This document shows positions 38,061 through 52,300 of a stretch of 64,000 nucleotides of DNA, one piece after another. Source of the DNA: Hydractinia symbiolongicarpus (taxonomy: Eukaryota > Cnidaria > Hydrozoa > Anthoathecata > Hydractiniidae). The position numbers were made by a program, and so were the translations under genes. The stretch spans positions 33,259,501 to 33,323,500 of the forward strand of contig NC_079878.1 of NCBI RefSeq assembly GCF_029227915.1, read 5' to 3'. Each line of letters begins with the position of its first letter. The stretch's first letter is position 1. The notes beneath the pieces were generated by a model. That model had not been told where the DNA came from, made no database searches, and saw only the letters and a program-made list of their open reading frames with translations.

Positions 38061-39160
38061 AATTAAAAAATTTTAAAAACTACAAGTCTTATGCGTTTTA
38101 GTGGTGAAAAAATAATTTAAAAAATCGTTCTGGAAATGAGTTTACTCACAGGGTACTTTCTTTGTATACATTCGACTATACGTGCCAAGCCCGGGATTTA
38201 CGGGAAATCGCGGGTTTTCGTTTGCCGGCGATTAAACTGCTTTTATTCAGCGTCTCATCAAAAATGAAAACATTCTTGAAAACTACAAGTCTCATGCGTT
38301 TTAGTGGTGAAAAAATAATTTAAAAAATCGTTCTGGAAATGAGTTTACTCACAGGGTACTTTCTTTGTATACATTCGACTATACGTGCCAAGCCCGGGAT
38401 TTACGGGAAATCGCGGGTTTTCGTTTGCCGGCGATTAAACTGCTTTTATTCAGCGTCTCATCAAAAATGAAAACATTTTTGAAAACTACAAGTCTCAAGC
38501 GTTTTAGTGGTAAAAAGATAATTTAAAAAATCGTTTTGGAAATGAGTTTACTCACACGGTACTTTCTTTGTATACATTCGACTATACGGGCCAAGCCCGG
38601 GATTTACGGGAAATCGCGGGTTTTCGTTTGCCGGCGATTAAACCACTTTCACTAAGCGTCTCATCAAAAATGAAAACATTTCTGAAAACTACAAGTCTCA
38701 AGCGTTTTAGTGGTGAAAAGATAATTTAAAAATTCGTTCGGGAAATGAGTTTACTCACTGGGTACTTTCCTTGTATACTTTTGACTATACGGGCCGAGTC
38801 TGTGATTTACGGGAAATCGCGGGTTTTCGTTTGCCGGCGATTAAAATTCTTTTATTCAGCGTCTCATCAAAAATGAAAACATTTTTAAAAACTACAAGCC
38901 TCATGGGCTGTAGTGGTGAAATAATAACTTAAAAAATCGTTTGGGAAATGAGTTTACTCCCTGGGTACTTTCTTTGTATACTTTTGACTATACGGGCCGA
39001 GTCCGGGATTTACGGGAAATCGCAGGTTTTCGTTTGCAGGCGATTAAACTTCTTTTATTCAGCGTCTCATCAAAAATGAAAACATTTTTGAAAACTACAA
39101 GTCTCATGCGTTTTAGGGGTGAAAAAATGATTTAAAAAATCGTTCGGGAAATGAGTTTAC
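38061..39160 (+). repeat. Short copy of the 17.1-18.1 kb segment
   Basis: Tags gtggtaaaaagataattt (38,509 versus 17,495), cacacggtac, ccactttcactaag, tctgtgattt and gggctgtagtgg recur at an offset of 21,014. This segment leads into the 25-mer region through a monomer with the private ttttaggggtgaaaaaatg at 39,115. Confidence 0.85.
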
Positions 39161-42100
39161 TCACTGGGTACTCTCTTTGTATACTTTTGACTATACGGGC
39201 CGAGTCCGGGATTTACGGGAAATCGCAGGTTTTCGTTTGCCGGCGATTAAACATCTTTTATTCAGCGTCTCATCAAAAATGAAAACATTTTTGAAAACTA
39301 CAAGTCTCACACGTTTTAGTGGTGAAAAAATAATTTAAAAATTCGTTCGGGAAATGAGTTTACTCACTGGGTACTTTCCTTGTATACTTTTTACTATACG
39401 GGCCGAGTCCAGGATTTACGGGAAATCGCAGGTTTTCGTTTGCCGACGATTAAACTTCTTTTATTCAGCGTCTCATCAAAAATGAAAACATTTTTGAAAA
39501 CTGCAAATCTCATGGGCTTTAGTGGTGAAATAATAATTTAAAAAATCGTTTGGGAAATGAGTTTACTCCCTGGGTACTTTCTTTGTATACTTTTGACTAT
39601 ACGAGCCGAGTACGGGATTTACGGGAAATCGCAGGTTTTCGTTTGCCGGCGATTAAACTTCTTTTATTCAGCGTCTCATCAAAAATGAAAACATTTTTGA
39701 AAACTACAAGTCTTATGCGTTTTAGTGGTGAAAAAATAATTTAAAAAATCGTTCGGAAAATGAGTTTACACCCTGGGTACTTTCTTTGTATACTTTTGAC
39801 TATACGGGCCGAGTCCGGGATTTACGGGAAATCGCAGGTTTTCGTTTGCCGGCGATTAAACATCTTTTATTCAGCGTCTCATCAAAAATGAAAATATTTT
39901 TAAAAAATTCATTTCTCATGGGCTTTAGTGGTGAAATAATAATTTAAAATATCGTTTGGGAAATGAGTTTACTCCCTGGGTACTTTCTTTGTATACTCTT
40001 GACTATACGGGCCGAGTACGGGATTTACGGGAAATCGCAGGTTTTCGTTTGCCGGCGATTAAACTTCTTTTATTCAGCGTCTCATCAAAAATGAAAACAT
40101 TTTTGAAAACTACAAGTCTCATGCGTTTTAGTGGTGAAAAAATAATTTAAAAAATCGTTCGGAAAATGAGTTTACACCCTGGGTACTTTCTTTGTATACT
40201 TTTGACTATACGGGCCGAGTCCGGGATTTACGGGAAATCGCAGGTTTTCGTTTGCCGGCGATTAAACATCTTTTATTCAGCGTCTCATCAAAAATGAAAA
40301 CATTTTTGAAAACTACAAGTCTCACACGTTTTAGTGGTGAAAAAATAATTTAAAAATTCGTTCGGGAAATGAGTTTACTCACTGGGTACTTTCCTTGTAT
40401 ACTTTTTACTATACGGGCCGAGTCCAGGATTTACGGGAAATCGCAGGTTTTCGTTTGCCGACGATTAAACTTCTTTTATTCAGCGTCTCATCAAAAATGA
40501 AAACATTTTTGAAAACTGCAAATCTCATGGGCTTTAGTGGTGAAATAATAATTTAAAAAATCGTTTGGGAAATGAGTTTACTCCCTGGGTACTTTCTTTG
40601 TATACTTTTGACTATACGAGCCGAGTACGGGATTTACGGGAAATCGCAGGTTTTCGTTTGCCGGCGATTAAACTTCTTTTATTCAGCGTCTCATCAAAAA
40701 TGAAAACATTTTTGAAAACTACAAGTCTTATGCGTTTTAGTGGTGAAAAAATAATTTAAAAAATCGTTCGGAAAATGAGTTTACACCCTGGGTACTTTCT
40801 TTGTATACTTTTGACTATACGGGCCGAGTCCGGGATTTACGGGAAATCGCAGGTTTTCGTTTGCCGGCGATTAAACATCTTTTATTCAGCGTCTCATCAA
40901 AAATGAAAACATTTTTGAAAACTACAAGTCTCACACGTTTTAGTGGTGAAAAAATAATTTAAAAATTCGTTCGGGAAATGAGTTTACTCACTGGTTACTT
41001 TCCTTGTATACTTTTTACTAAACGGGCCGAGTCCGGGATTTACGGGAAATCGCGGGTTTTCGTTTGCCGGCGATTAAACTTCTTTTATTCAGCGTCTCAT
41101 CAAAAATGAAAACATTTTTAAAAACTACAAGTCTCATGGGCTTTAGTGGTGAAATAATAATTTAAAAAATCGTTCGGGAAGTGAGTTTACACCCTGGGTA
41201 CTCTCTTTGTATACTTTTGACTATACGGGCCGAGTCCGGGATTTACGGAAAATCGCAGGTTTTCGTTTGCCGGCGATTAAACTTCTTTTATTCAGCGTCT
41301 CATCAAAAATGAAAACATTTTTGAAAACTACAAGTCTCATGCGTTTTAGTGGTGAAAAAATAATTTAAAAATTCGTTAGAGAAATGAGTTTACTCACTGG
41401 GTACTTTCCTTGTATACTTTAAACTATACGGGCCGAGTCCGGGATTTACGGGAAATCGCAGGTTTTCGTTTGCAGGCGATTAAACTTCTTTTATTCAGCG
41501 TCTCATCAAAAATGAAAACATTTTTGAAAACTACAAGTCTCATGCGTTTTAGGGGTGAAAAAATGATTTAAAAAATCGTTCGGGAAATGAGTTTACTCAC
41601 TGGGTACTCTCTTTGTATACTTTTGACTATACGGGCCGAGTCCGGGATTTACGGGAAATCGCAGGTTTTCGTTTGCCGGCGATTAAACATCTTTTATTCA
41701 GCGTCTCATCAAAAATGAAAACATTTTTGAAAACTACAAGTCTCACACGTTTTAGTGGTGAAAAAATAATTTAAAAATTCGTTCGGGAAATGAGTTTACT
41801 CACTGGGTACTTTCCTTGTATACTTTTTACTATACGGGCCGAGTCCAGGATTTACGGGAAATCGCAGGTTTTCGTTTGCCGACGATTAAACTTCTTTTAT
41901 TCAGCGTCTCATCAAAAATGAAAACATTTTTGAAAACTGCAAATCTCATGGGCTTTAGTGGTGAAATAATAATTTAAAAAATCGTTTGGGAAATGAGTTT
42001 ACTCCCTGGGTACTTTCTTTGTATACTTTTGACTATACGAGCCGAGTACGGGATTTACGGGAAATCGCAGGTTTTCGTTTGCCGGCGATTAAACTTCTTT

Positions 42101-44235
42101 TATTCAGCGTCTCATCAAAAATGAAAACATTTTTGAAAACTACAAGTCTTATGCGTTTTAGTGGTGAAAAAATAATTTAAAAAATCGTTCGGAAAATGAG
42201 TTTACACCCTGGGTACTTTCTTTGTATACTTTTGACTATACGGGCCGAGTCCGGGATTTACGGGAAATCGCAGGTTTTCGTTTGCCGGCGATTAAACATC
42301 TTTTATTCAGCGTCTCATCAAAAATGAAAATATTTTTAAAAAATTCATTTCTCATGGGCTTTAGTGGTGAAATAATAATTTAAAATATCGTTTGGGAAAT
42401 GAGTTTACTCCCTGGGTACTTTCTTTGTATACTCTTGACTATACGGGCCGAGTACGGGATTTACGGGAAATCGCAGGTTTTCGTTTGCCGGCGATTAAAC
42501 TTCTTTTATTCAGCGTCTCATCAAAAATGAAAACATTTTTGAAAACTACAAGTCTCATGCGTTTTAGTGGTGAAAAAATAATTTAAAAAATCGTTCGGAA
42601 AATGAGTTTACACCCTGGGTACTTTCTTTGTATACTTTTGACTATACGGGCCGAGTCCGGGATTTACGGGAAATCGCAGGTTTTCGTTTGCCGGCGATTA
42701 AACATCTTTTATTCAGCGTCTCATCAAAAATGAAAACATTTTTGAAAACTACAAGTCTCACACGTTTTAGTGGTGAAAAAATAATTTAAAAATTCGTTCG
42801 GGAAATGAGTTTACTCACTGGGTACTTTCCTTGTATACTTTTTACTATACGGGCCGAGTCCAGGATTTACGGGAAATCGCAGGTTTTCGTTTGCCGACGA
42901 TTAAACTTCTTTTATTCAGCGTCTCATCAAAAATGAAAACATTTTTGAAAACTGCAAATCTCATGGGCTTTAGTGGTGAAATAATAATTTAAAAAATCGT
43001 TTGGGAAATGAGTTTACTCCCTGGGTACTTTCTTTGTATACTTTTGACTATACGAGCCGAGTACGGGATTTACGGGAAATCGCAGGTTTTCGTTTGCCGG
43101 CGATTAAACTTCTTTTATTCAGCGTCTCATCAAAAATGAAAACATTTTTGAAAACTACAAGTCTTATGCGTTTTAGTGGTGAAAAAATAATTTAAAAAAT
43201 CGTTCGGAAAATGAGTTTACACCCTGGGTACTTTCTTTGTATACTTTTGACTATACGGGCCGAGTCCGGGATTTACGGGAAATCGCAGGTTTTCGTTTGC
43301 CGGCGATTAAACATCTTTTATTCAGCGTCTCATCAAAAATGAAAACATTTTTGAAAACTACAAGTCTCACACGTTTTAGTGGTGAAAAAATAATTTAAAA
43401 ATTCGTTCGGGAAATGAGTTTACTCACTGGTTACTTTCCTTGTATACTTTTTACTAAACGGGCCGAGTCCGGGATTTACGGGAAATCGCGGGTTTTCGTT
43501 TGCCGGCGATTAAACTTCTTTTATTCAGCGTCTCATCAAAAATGAAAACATTTTTAAAAACTACAAGTCTCATGGGCTTTAGTGGTGAAATAATAATTTA
43601 AAAAATCGTTCGGGAAGTGAGTTTACACCCTGGGTACTCTCTTTGTATACTTTTGACTATACGGGCCGAGTCCGGGATTTACGGAAAATCGCAGGTTTTC
43701 GTTTGCCGGCGATTAAACTTCTTTTATTCAGCGTCTCATCAAAAATGAAAACATTTTTGAAAACTACAAGTCTCATGCGTTTTAGTGGTGAAAAAATAAT
43801 TTAAAAATTCGTTAGAGAAATGAGTTTACTCACTGGGTACTTTCCTTGTATACTTTAAACTATACGGGCCGAGTCCGGGATTTACGGGAAATCGCGGGTT
43901 TTCGTTTGCCGGCGATTAAACTTCTTTTATTCAGCGTCTCATCAAAAATGAAAACATTTTTGAAAACTACAAGTCTCAAGCGTTTTAGTGGTGAAAAGAT
44001 AATTTAAAAAATCGTTTTGGAAATGAGTTTACTCACAGGGTACTTTCTTTGTATACATTCGACTATACGGGCCAAGCCCGGGATTTACGGGAAATCGCGG
44101 GTTTTCGTTTGCCGGCGATTAAACCAATTTCACTAAGCGTCTCATCAAAAATGAAAACATTTCTGAAAACTACAAGTCTCAAGCGTTTTAGTGGTGAAAA
44201 GATAATTTAAAAATTCGTTCGGGAAATGAGTTTAC
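39161..44235 (+). repeat. 25-mer super-HOR unit 1 (5,075 bp)
   Basis: Composed of a 12-mer (39,161-41,596, 2,436 bp) and a 13-mer (41,597-44,235, 2,639 bp), all monomers 203 bp. Both sub-units share, in order, the cacacg, tccagg/ccgacg/gcaaatctc, gagccgagtacggg, ggaaaatg/attcatttctc, tcttgac, ggaaaatg/cacacg, tccagg, gagccgagtacggg, ggaaaatg/cacacg, cactggttac, gaagtgagtttacaccc and gttagagaaatg monomers. The 13-mer adds the gttttggaaatg/ccaatttcac monomer. The 12-mer instead fuses its last monomer to a tttgcaggcg/ttttagggg variant. Confidence 0.93.
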
Positions 44236-47200
44236 TCACTGGGTACTCTCTTTGTATACTTTTGACTATACGGGCCGAGTCCGGGATTTACGGGAAATCG
44301 CAGGTTTTCGTTTGCCGGCGATTAAACATCTTTTATTCAGCGTCTCATCAAAAATGAAAACATTTTTGAAAACTACAAGTCTCACACGTTTTAGTGGTGA
44401 AAAAATAATTTAAAAATTCGTTCGGGAAATGAGTTTACTCACTGGGTACTTTCCTTGTATACTTTTTACTATACGGGCCGAGTCCAGGATTTACGGGAAA
44501 TCGCAGGTTTTCGTTTGCCGACGATTAAACTTCTTTTATTCAGCGTCTCATCAAAAATGAAAACATTTTTGAAAACTGCAAATCTCATGGGCTTTAGTGG
44601 TGAAATAATAATTTAAAAAATCGTTTGGGAAATGAGTTTACTCCCTGGGTACTTTCTTTGTATACTTTTGACTATACGAGCCGAGTACGGGATTTACGGG
44701 AAATCGCAGGTTTTCGTTTGCCGGCGATTAAACTTCTTTTATTCAGCGTCTCATCAAAAATGAAAACATTTTTGAAAACTACAAGTCTTATGCGTTTTAG
44801 TGGTGAAAAAATAATTTAAAAAATCGTTCGGAAAATGAGTTTACACCCTGGGTACTTTCTTTGTATACTTTTGACTATACGGGCCGAGTCCGGGATTTAC
44901 GGGAAATCGCAGGTTTTCGTTTGCCGGCGATTAAACATCTTTTATTCAGCGTCTCATCAAAAATGAAAATATTTTTAAAAAATTCATTTCTCATGGGCTT
45001 TAGTGGTGAAATAATAATTTAAAATATCGTTTGGGAAATGAGTTTACTCCCTGGGTACTTTCTTTGTATACTCTTGACTATACGGGCCGAGTACGGGATT
45101 TACGGGAAATCGCAGGTTTTCGTTTGCCGGCGATTAAACTTCTTTTATTCAGCGTCTCATCAAAAATGAAAACATTTTTGAAAACTACAAGTCTCATGCG
45201 TTTTAGTGGTGAAAAAATAATTTAAAAAATCGTTCGGAAAATGAGTTTACACCCTGGGTACTTTCTTTGTATACTTTTGACTATACGGGCCGAGTCCGGG
45301 ATTTACGGGAAATCGCAGGTTTTCGTTTGCCGGCGATTAAACATCTTTTATTCAGCGTCTCATCAAAAATGAAAACATTTTTGAAAACTACAAGTCTCAC
45401 ACGTTTTAGTGGTGAAAAAATAATTTAAAAATTCGTTCGGGAAATGAGTTTACTCACTGGGTACTTTCCTTGTATACTTTTTACTATACGGGCCGAGTCC
45501 AGGATTTACGGGAAATCGCAGGTTTTCGTTTGCCGACGATTAAACTTCTTTTATTCAGCGTCTCATCAAAAATGAAAACATTTTTGAAAACTGCAAATCT
45601 CATGGGCTTTAGTGGTGAAATAATAATTTAAAAAATCGTTTGGGAAATGAGTTTACTCCCTGGGTACTTTCTTTGTATACTTTTGACTATACGAGCCGAG
45701 TACGGGATTTACGGGAAATCGCAGGTTTTCGTTTGCCGGCGATTAAACTTCTTTTATTCAGCGTCTCATCAAAAATGAAAACATTTTTGAAAACTACAAG
45801 TCTTATGCGTTTTAGTGGTGAAAAAATAATTTAAAAAATCGTTCGGAAAATGAGTTTACACCCTGGGTACTTTCTTTGTATACTTTTGACTATACGGGCC
45901 GAGTCCGGGATTTACGGGAAATCGCAGGTTTTCGTTTGCCGGCGATTAAACATCTTTTATTCAGCGTCTCATCAAAAATGAAAACATTTTTGAAAACTAC
46001 AAGTCTCACACGTTTTAGTGGTGAAAAAATAATTTAAAAATTCGTTCGGGAAATGAGTTTACTCACTGGTTACTTTCCTTGTATACTTTTTACTAAACGG
46101 GCCGAGTCCGGGATTTACGGGAAATCGCGGGTTTTCGTTTGCCGGCGATTAAACTTCTTTTATTCAGCGTCTCATCAAAAATGAAAACATTTTTAAAAAC
46201 TACAAGTCTCATGGGCTTTAGTGGTGAAATAATAATTTAAAAAATCGTTCGGGAAGTGAGTTTACACCCTGGGTACTCTCTTTGTATACTTTTGACTATA
46301 CGGGCCGAGTCCGGGATTTACGGAAAATCGCAGGTTTTCGTTTGCCGGCGATTAAACTTCTTTTATTCAGCGTCTCATCAAAAATGAAAACATTTTTGAA
46401 AACTACAAGTCTCATGCGTTTTAGTGGTGAAAAAATAATTTAAAAATTCGTTAGAGAAATGAGTTTACTCACTGGGTACTTTCCTTGTATACTTTAAACT
46501 ATACGGGCCGAGTCCGGGATTTACGGGAAATCGCAGGTTTTCGTTTGCAGGCGATTAAACTTCTTTTATTCAGCGTCTCATCAAAAATGAAAACATTTTT
46601 GAAAACTACAAGTCTCATGCGTTTTAGGGGTGAAAAAATGATTTAAAAAATCGTTCGGGAAATGAGTTTACTCACTGGGTACTCTCTTTGTATACTTTTG
46701 ACTATACGGGCCGAGTCCGGGATTTACGGGAAATCGCAGGTTTTCGTTTGCCGGCGATTAAACATCTTTTATTCAGCGTCTCATCAAAAATGAAAACATT
46801 TTTGAAAACTACAAGTCTCACACGTTTTAGTGGTGAAAAAATAATTTAAAAATTCGTTCGGGAAATGAGTTTACTCACTGGGTACTTTCCTTGTATACTT
46901 TTTACTATACGGGCCGAGTCCAGGATTTACGGGAAATCGCAGGTTTTCGTTTGCCGACGATTAAACTTCTTTTATTCAGCGTCTCATCAAAAATGAAAAC
47001 ATTTTTGAAAACTGCAAATCTCATGGGCTTTAGTGGTGAAATAATAATTTAAAAAATCGTTTGGGAAATGAGTTTACTCCCTGGGTACTTTCTTTGTATA
47101 CTTTTGACTATACGAGCCGAGTACGGGATTTACGGGAAATCGCAGGTTTTCGTTTGCCGGCGATTAAACTTCTTTTATTCAGCGTCTCATCAAAAATGAA

Positions 47201-49310
47201 AACATTTTTGAAAACTACAAGTCTTATGCGTTTTAGTGGTGAAAAAATAATTTAAAAAATCGTTCGGAAAATGAGTTTACACCCTGGGTACTTTCTTTGT
47301 ATACTTTTGACTATACGGGCCGAGTCCGGGATTTACGGGAAATCGCAGGTTTTCGTTTGCCGGCGATTAAACATCTTTTATTCAGCGTCTCATCAAAAAT
47401 GAAAATATTTTTAAAAAATTCATTTCTCATGGGCTTTAGTGGTGAAATAATAATTTAAAATATCGTTTGGGAAATGAGTTTACTCCCTGGGTACTTTCTT
47501 TGTATACTCTTGACTATACGGGCCGAGTACGGGATTTACGGGAAATCGCAGGTTTTCGTTTGCCGGCGATTAAACTTCTTTTATTCAGCGTCTCATCAAA
47601 AATGAAAACATTTTTGAAAACTACAAGTCTCATGCGTTTTAGTGGTGAAAAAATAATTTAAAAAATCGTTCGGAAAATGAGTTTACACCCTGGGTACTTT
47701 CTTTGTATACTTTTGACTATACGGGCCGAGTCCGGGATTTACGGGAAATCGCAGGTTTTCGTTTGCCGGCGATTAAACATCTTTTATTCAGCGTCTCATC
47801 AAAAATGAAAACATTTTTGAAAACTACAAGTCTCACACGTTTTAGTGGTGAAAAAATAATTTAAAAATTCGTTCGGGAAATGAGTTTACTCACTGGGTAC
47901 TTTCCTTGTATACTTTTTACTATACGGGCCGAGTCCAGGATTTACGGGAAATCGCAGGTTTTCGTTTGCCGACGATTAAACTTCTTTTATTCAGCGTCTC
48001 ATCAAAAATGAAAACATTTTTGAAAACTGCAAATCTCATGGGCTTTAGTGGTGAAATAATAATTTAAAAAATCGTTTGGGAAATGAGTTTACTCCCTGGG
48101 TACTTTCTTTGTATACTTTTGACTATACGAGCCGAGTACGGGATTTACGGGAAATCGCAGGTTTTCGTTTGCCGGCGATTAAACTTCTTTTATTCAGCGT
48201 CTCATCAAAAATGAAAACATTTTTGAAAACTACAAGTCTTATGCGTTTTAGTGGTGAAAAAATAATTTAAAAAATCGTTCGGAAAATGAGTTTACACCCT
48301 GGGTACTTTCTTTGTATACTTTTGACTATACGGGCCGAGTCCGGGATTTACGGGAAATCGCAGGTTTTCGTTTGCCGGCGATTAAACATCTTTTATTCAG
48401 CGTCTCATCAAAAATGAAAACATTTTTGAAAACTACAAGTCTCACACGTTTTAGTGGTGAAAAAATAATTTAAAAATTCGTTCGGGAAATGAGTTTACTC
48501 ACTGGTTACTTTCCTTGTATACTTTTTACTAAACGGGCCGAGTCCGGGATTTACGGGAAATCGCGGGTTTTCGTTTGCCGGCGATTAAACTTCTTTTATT
48601 CAGCGTCTCATCAAAAATGAAAACATTTTTAAAAACTACAAGTCTCATGGGCTTTAGTGGTGAAATAATAATTTAAAAAATCGTTCGGGAAGTGAGTTTA
48701 CACCCTGGGTACTCTCTTTGTATACTTTTGACTATACGGGCCGAGTCCGGGATTTACGGAAAATCGCAGGTTTTCGTTTGCCGGCGATTAAACTTCTTTT
48801 ATTCAGCGTCTCATCAAAAATGAAAACATTTTTGAAAACTACAAGTCTCATGCGTTTTAGTGGTGAAAAAATAATTTAAAAATTCGTTAGAGAAATGAGT
48901 TTACTCACTGGGTACTTTCCTTGTATACTTTAAACTATACGGGCCGAGTCCGGGATTTACGGGAAATCGCGGGTTTTCGTTTGCCGGCGATTAAACTTCT
49001 TTTATTCAGCGTCTCATCAAAAATGAAAACATTTTTGAAAACTACAAGTCTCAAGCGTTTTAGTGGTGAAAAGATAATTTAAAAAATCGTTTTGGAAATG
49101 AGTTTACTCACAGGGTACTTTCTTTGTATACATTCGACTATACGGGCCAAGCCCGGGATTTACGGGAAATCGCGGGTTTTCGTTTGCCGGCGATTAAACC
49201 AATTTCACTAAGCGTCTCATCAAAAATGAAAACATTTCTGAAAACTACAAGTCTCAAGCGTTTTAGTGGTGAAAAGATAATTTAAAAATTCGTTCGGGAA
49301 ATGAGTTTAC
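44236..49310 (+). repeat. 25-mer super-HOR unit 2 (5,075 bp)
   Basis: Every tag of unit 1 recurs at exactly 5,075 bp: 39,550 and 44,625; 39,956 and 45,031; 40,565 and 45,640; 41,551 (agggg) and 46,626; 43,001 and 48,076; ccaatttcac at 44,124 and 49,199. The 12-mer is 44,236-46,671 and the 13-mer 46,672-49,310. I noticed no difference between the units in the parts compared, which marks this as the most recently homogenised part of the window. Confidence 0.93.
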
Positions 49311-52300
49311 TCACTGGGTACTCTCTTTGTATACTTTTGACTATACGGGCCGAGTCCGGGATTTACGGAAAATCGCAGGTTTTCGTTTGCCGGCGATTAA
49401 ACTTCTTTTATTCAGCGTCTCATCAAAAATGAAAACATTTTTGTAAACTACAAGTCTCATGCGTTTTAGTGGTGAAAAAATAATTTAAAAATTCGTTAGG
49501 GAAATGAGTTTACTCACTGGGTGCTTTCCTTGTATACTTTTGACTATACGGGCCGAGACCGGGATTTACGGGAAATTGCGGGTTTTCGTTTGCCTTCGAT
49601 TAAACTTCTTTTATTCAGCGTCTCATCAAAAATGAAAATATTTTTAAAAAATTCAAGTCTCATGGGCTTTAGTGGTGAAATAATAATTTAAAAAATCGTT
49701 TGGGAAATGAGTTTACTCCCTGGGTACTTTCTTTGTATACTTTTGACTATACGGGCCGAGTACGGGATTTACGGGAAATCGCAGGTTTTCGTTTGCCGGC
49801 GATTAAACTTCTTTTATTCAGCGTCTCATCAAAAATGAAAACATTTTTGAAAACTACAAGTCTCATGCGTTTTAGTGGTGAAATAATAATTTAAAAAATC
49901 GTTTGGGAAATGAGTTTACTCCCTGGGTACTTTCTTTGTATACTTTTGACTATACGGGCCGAGTCCAGGATTTACGGGAAATCGCAGGTTTTCGTTTGCC
50001 GGCGATTAAACTTCTTTTATTCAGCGTCTCATCAAAAATGAAAACATTTTTAAAAACTACAAGTCTCATGCGTTTTAGTGGTGAAAAAATAATTTAAAAA
50101 TTCGTTCGGGAAATGAGTTTACTCGCTGGGTACCTTCTTTGTATACTTTTGACTATACGAGCCAAGCCCGGGATTTACCGCAAATCGCGGGTTTTCGTTT
50201 GCCGGCGATTAAACTTCTTTTATTCAGCGTCTCATCAAAAATGAAAACATTTTTAAAAACTACAAGTCTTATGCGTTTTAGTGGTGAAAAAATAATTTAA
50301 AAAATCGTTCTGGAAATGAGTTTACTCCCTGGGTAATTTCTTTGTATACTTTTGACTATACGGGCCGAGTCCGGGATTTACGGGAAATCGCAGGTTTTCG
50401 TTTGCCGGCGATTAAACTGCTTTTATTCAGCGTCTCATCAAAAATGAAAACATTCTTGAAAACTACAAGTCTCATGCGTTTTAGTGGTGAAATAATAATT
50501 TAAAAAATCGTTTGGGAAATGAGTTTACTCCCTGGGTACTATCTTTGTATACTTTTGACTATACGGGCCGAGTCCAGGATTTACGGGAAATCGCAGGTTT
50601 TCGTTTGCCGGCGATTAAACTTCTTTGATTCAGCGTCTCATCAAAAATGAAAACATTTTTAAAAACTACAAGTCTCATGCGTTTTAGTGGTGAAAAAGTA
50701 ATTTAAAAAATCGTTCGGGAAATGAGTTTACTCCCTGGGTACTTTCTTTGTATACTTTTGACTATACGGGCCAAGCCGGGGATTTACGGGAAATCGCGGG
50801 TTTTCGTTTGCCGGCGATTAAACTTCTTTTATTCAGCGTCTCATCAAAAATGAAAACATTTTTAAAAACTACAAGTCTTATGCGTTTTAGTGGCGAAAAA
50901 ATAATTTAAAAAACCGTTCTGGAAATGAGTTTACTCACAGGGTACTTTCTTTGTATACATTCGACTATACGGCCAAGCCCGGGATTTACGGGCAATCGCG
51001 GGTTTTCGTTTTCCGGCGATTAAACCTCTTTCATTAAGCGTCTCATCAAAAATGAAAACATTTTTAAAAACTACAAGTCTCATGCGTTTTAGTGGTGAAA
51101 AAATAATTTAAAAAATCGTTCGGGAAATGAGTTCACTCCCTGGGTACTTTCTTTGTATACTTTTGACTATACGGGCCAAATCAGGATTTACGGGAAATCG
51201 CGGGTTTTCGTTTGCCGGCGATTAAACTTCTTTTATTCAGCGTCTCATCAAAAATGAAAACATTTTTACAAACTACAAGTCTTATGCGTTTTAGTGGTGA
51301 AAAAATAATTTAAAAAATCGTTCTGGAAATGAGTTTACTTCCTGGGTACTTTCTTTGTATACATTCGACTATACGTGCCAAGCCCGGGATTTACGGGAAA
51401 TTTGCGGGTTTTCGTTTGCCGGCGATTAAACTGCTTTTATTCAGCGTCTCATCAAAAATTAAAACATTTTTAAAAACTACAAGTCTTATGCGTTTTAGTG
51501 GCGAAAAAATAATTTAAAAAACCGTTCTGGAAATGAGTTTACTCACAGGGTACTTTCTTTGTATACATTCGACTATACGGCCAAGCCCGGGATTTACGGG
51601 AAATCGCGGGTTTTCGTTTTCCGGCGATTAAACCTCTTTCATTAAGCGTCTCATCAAAAATAAAAACATTTTTAAAAACTACAAGTCTCATGCGTTTTAG
51701 TGGTGAAAAAATAATTTAAAAAATCGTTCCGGAAATGAGTTCACTCCCTGGGTACTTTCTTTGTATACTTTTGACTATACGGGCCAAATCAGGATTTACG
51801 GGAAATCGCGGGTTTTCGTTTGCCGGCGATTAAACTTCTTTTATTCAGCGTCCCATCAAAAATGAAAACATTTTTACAAACTACAAGTCTTATGCGTTTT
51901 AGTGGTGAAAAAATAATTTAAAAAATCGTTCTGGAAATGAGTTTACTCCCTGAGTACTTTCTTTGTATACATTCGACTATACGTGCCAAGCCCGGGATTT
52001 ACGGGAAATTTGCGGGTTTTCGTTTGCCGGCGATTAAACTGCTTTTATTCAGCGTCTCATCAAAAATTAAAACATTTTTAAAAACTACAAGTCTTATGCG
52101 TTTTAGTGGTGAAAAAATAATTTAAAAAATCGTTCTGAAAATGAGTTTACTCACAGGGTACTTTCTTTGTATACATTTGACTATACGTGCCAAGCCCGGG
52201 ATTTACGGGAAATCGCGGGTTTTCGTTTGCCGGCGATTAAACTGCTTTTATTCAGCGTCTCATCAAAAATTAAAACATTTTTAAAAACTACAAGACTTAT

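Noticed and set aside
39161-49310. Assembly artefact explaining the perfect 5,075-bp duplication
   Set aside because: It cannot be excluded from sequence alone, but the flanks of the two units differ (39,115 ttttagggg entry versus the 44,190 caagcg/gaaaagata entry), which argues for a real tandem copy. Listed as a caveat rather than a finding.
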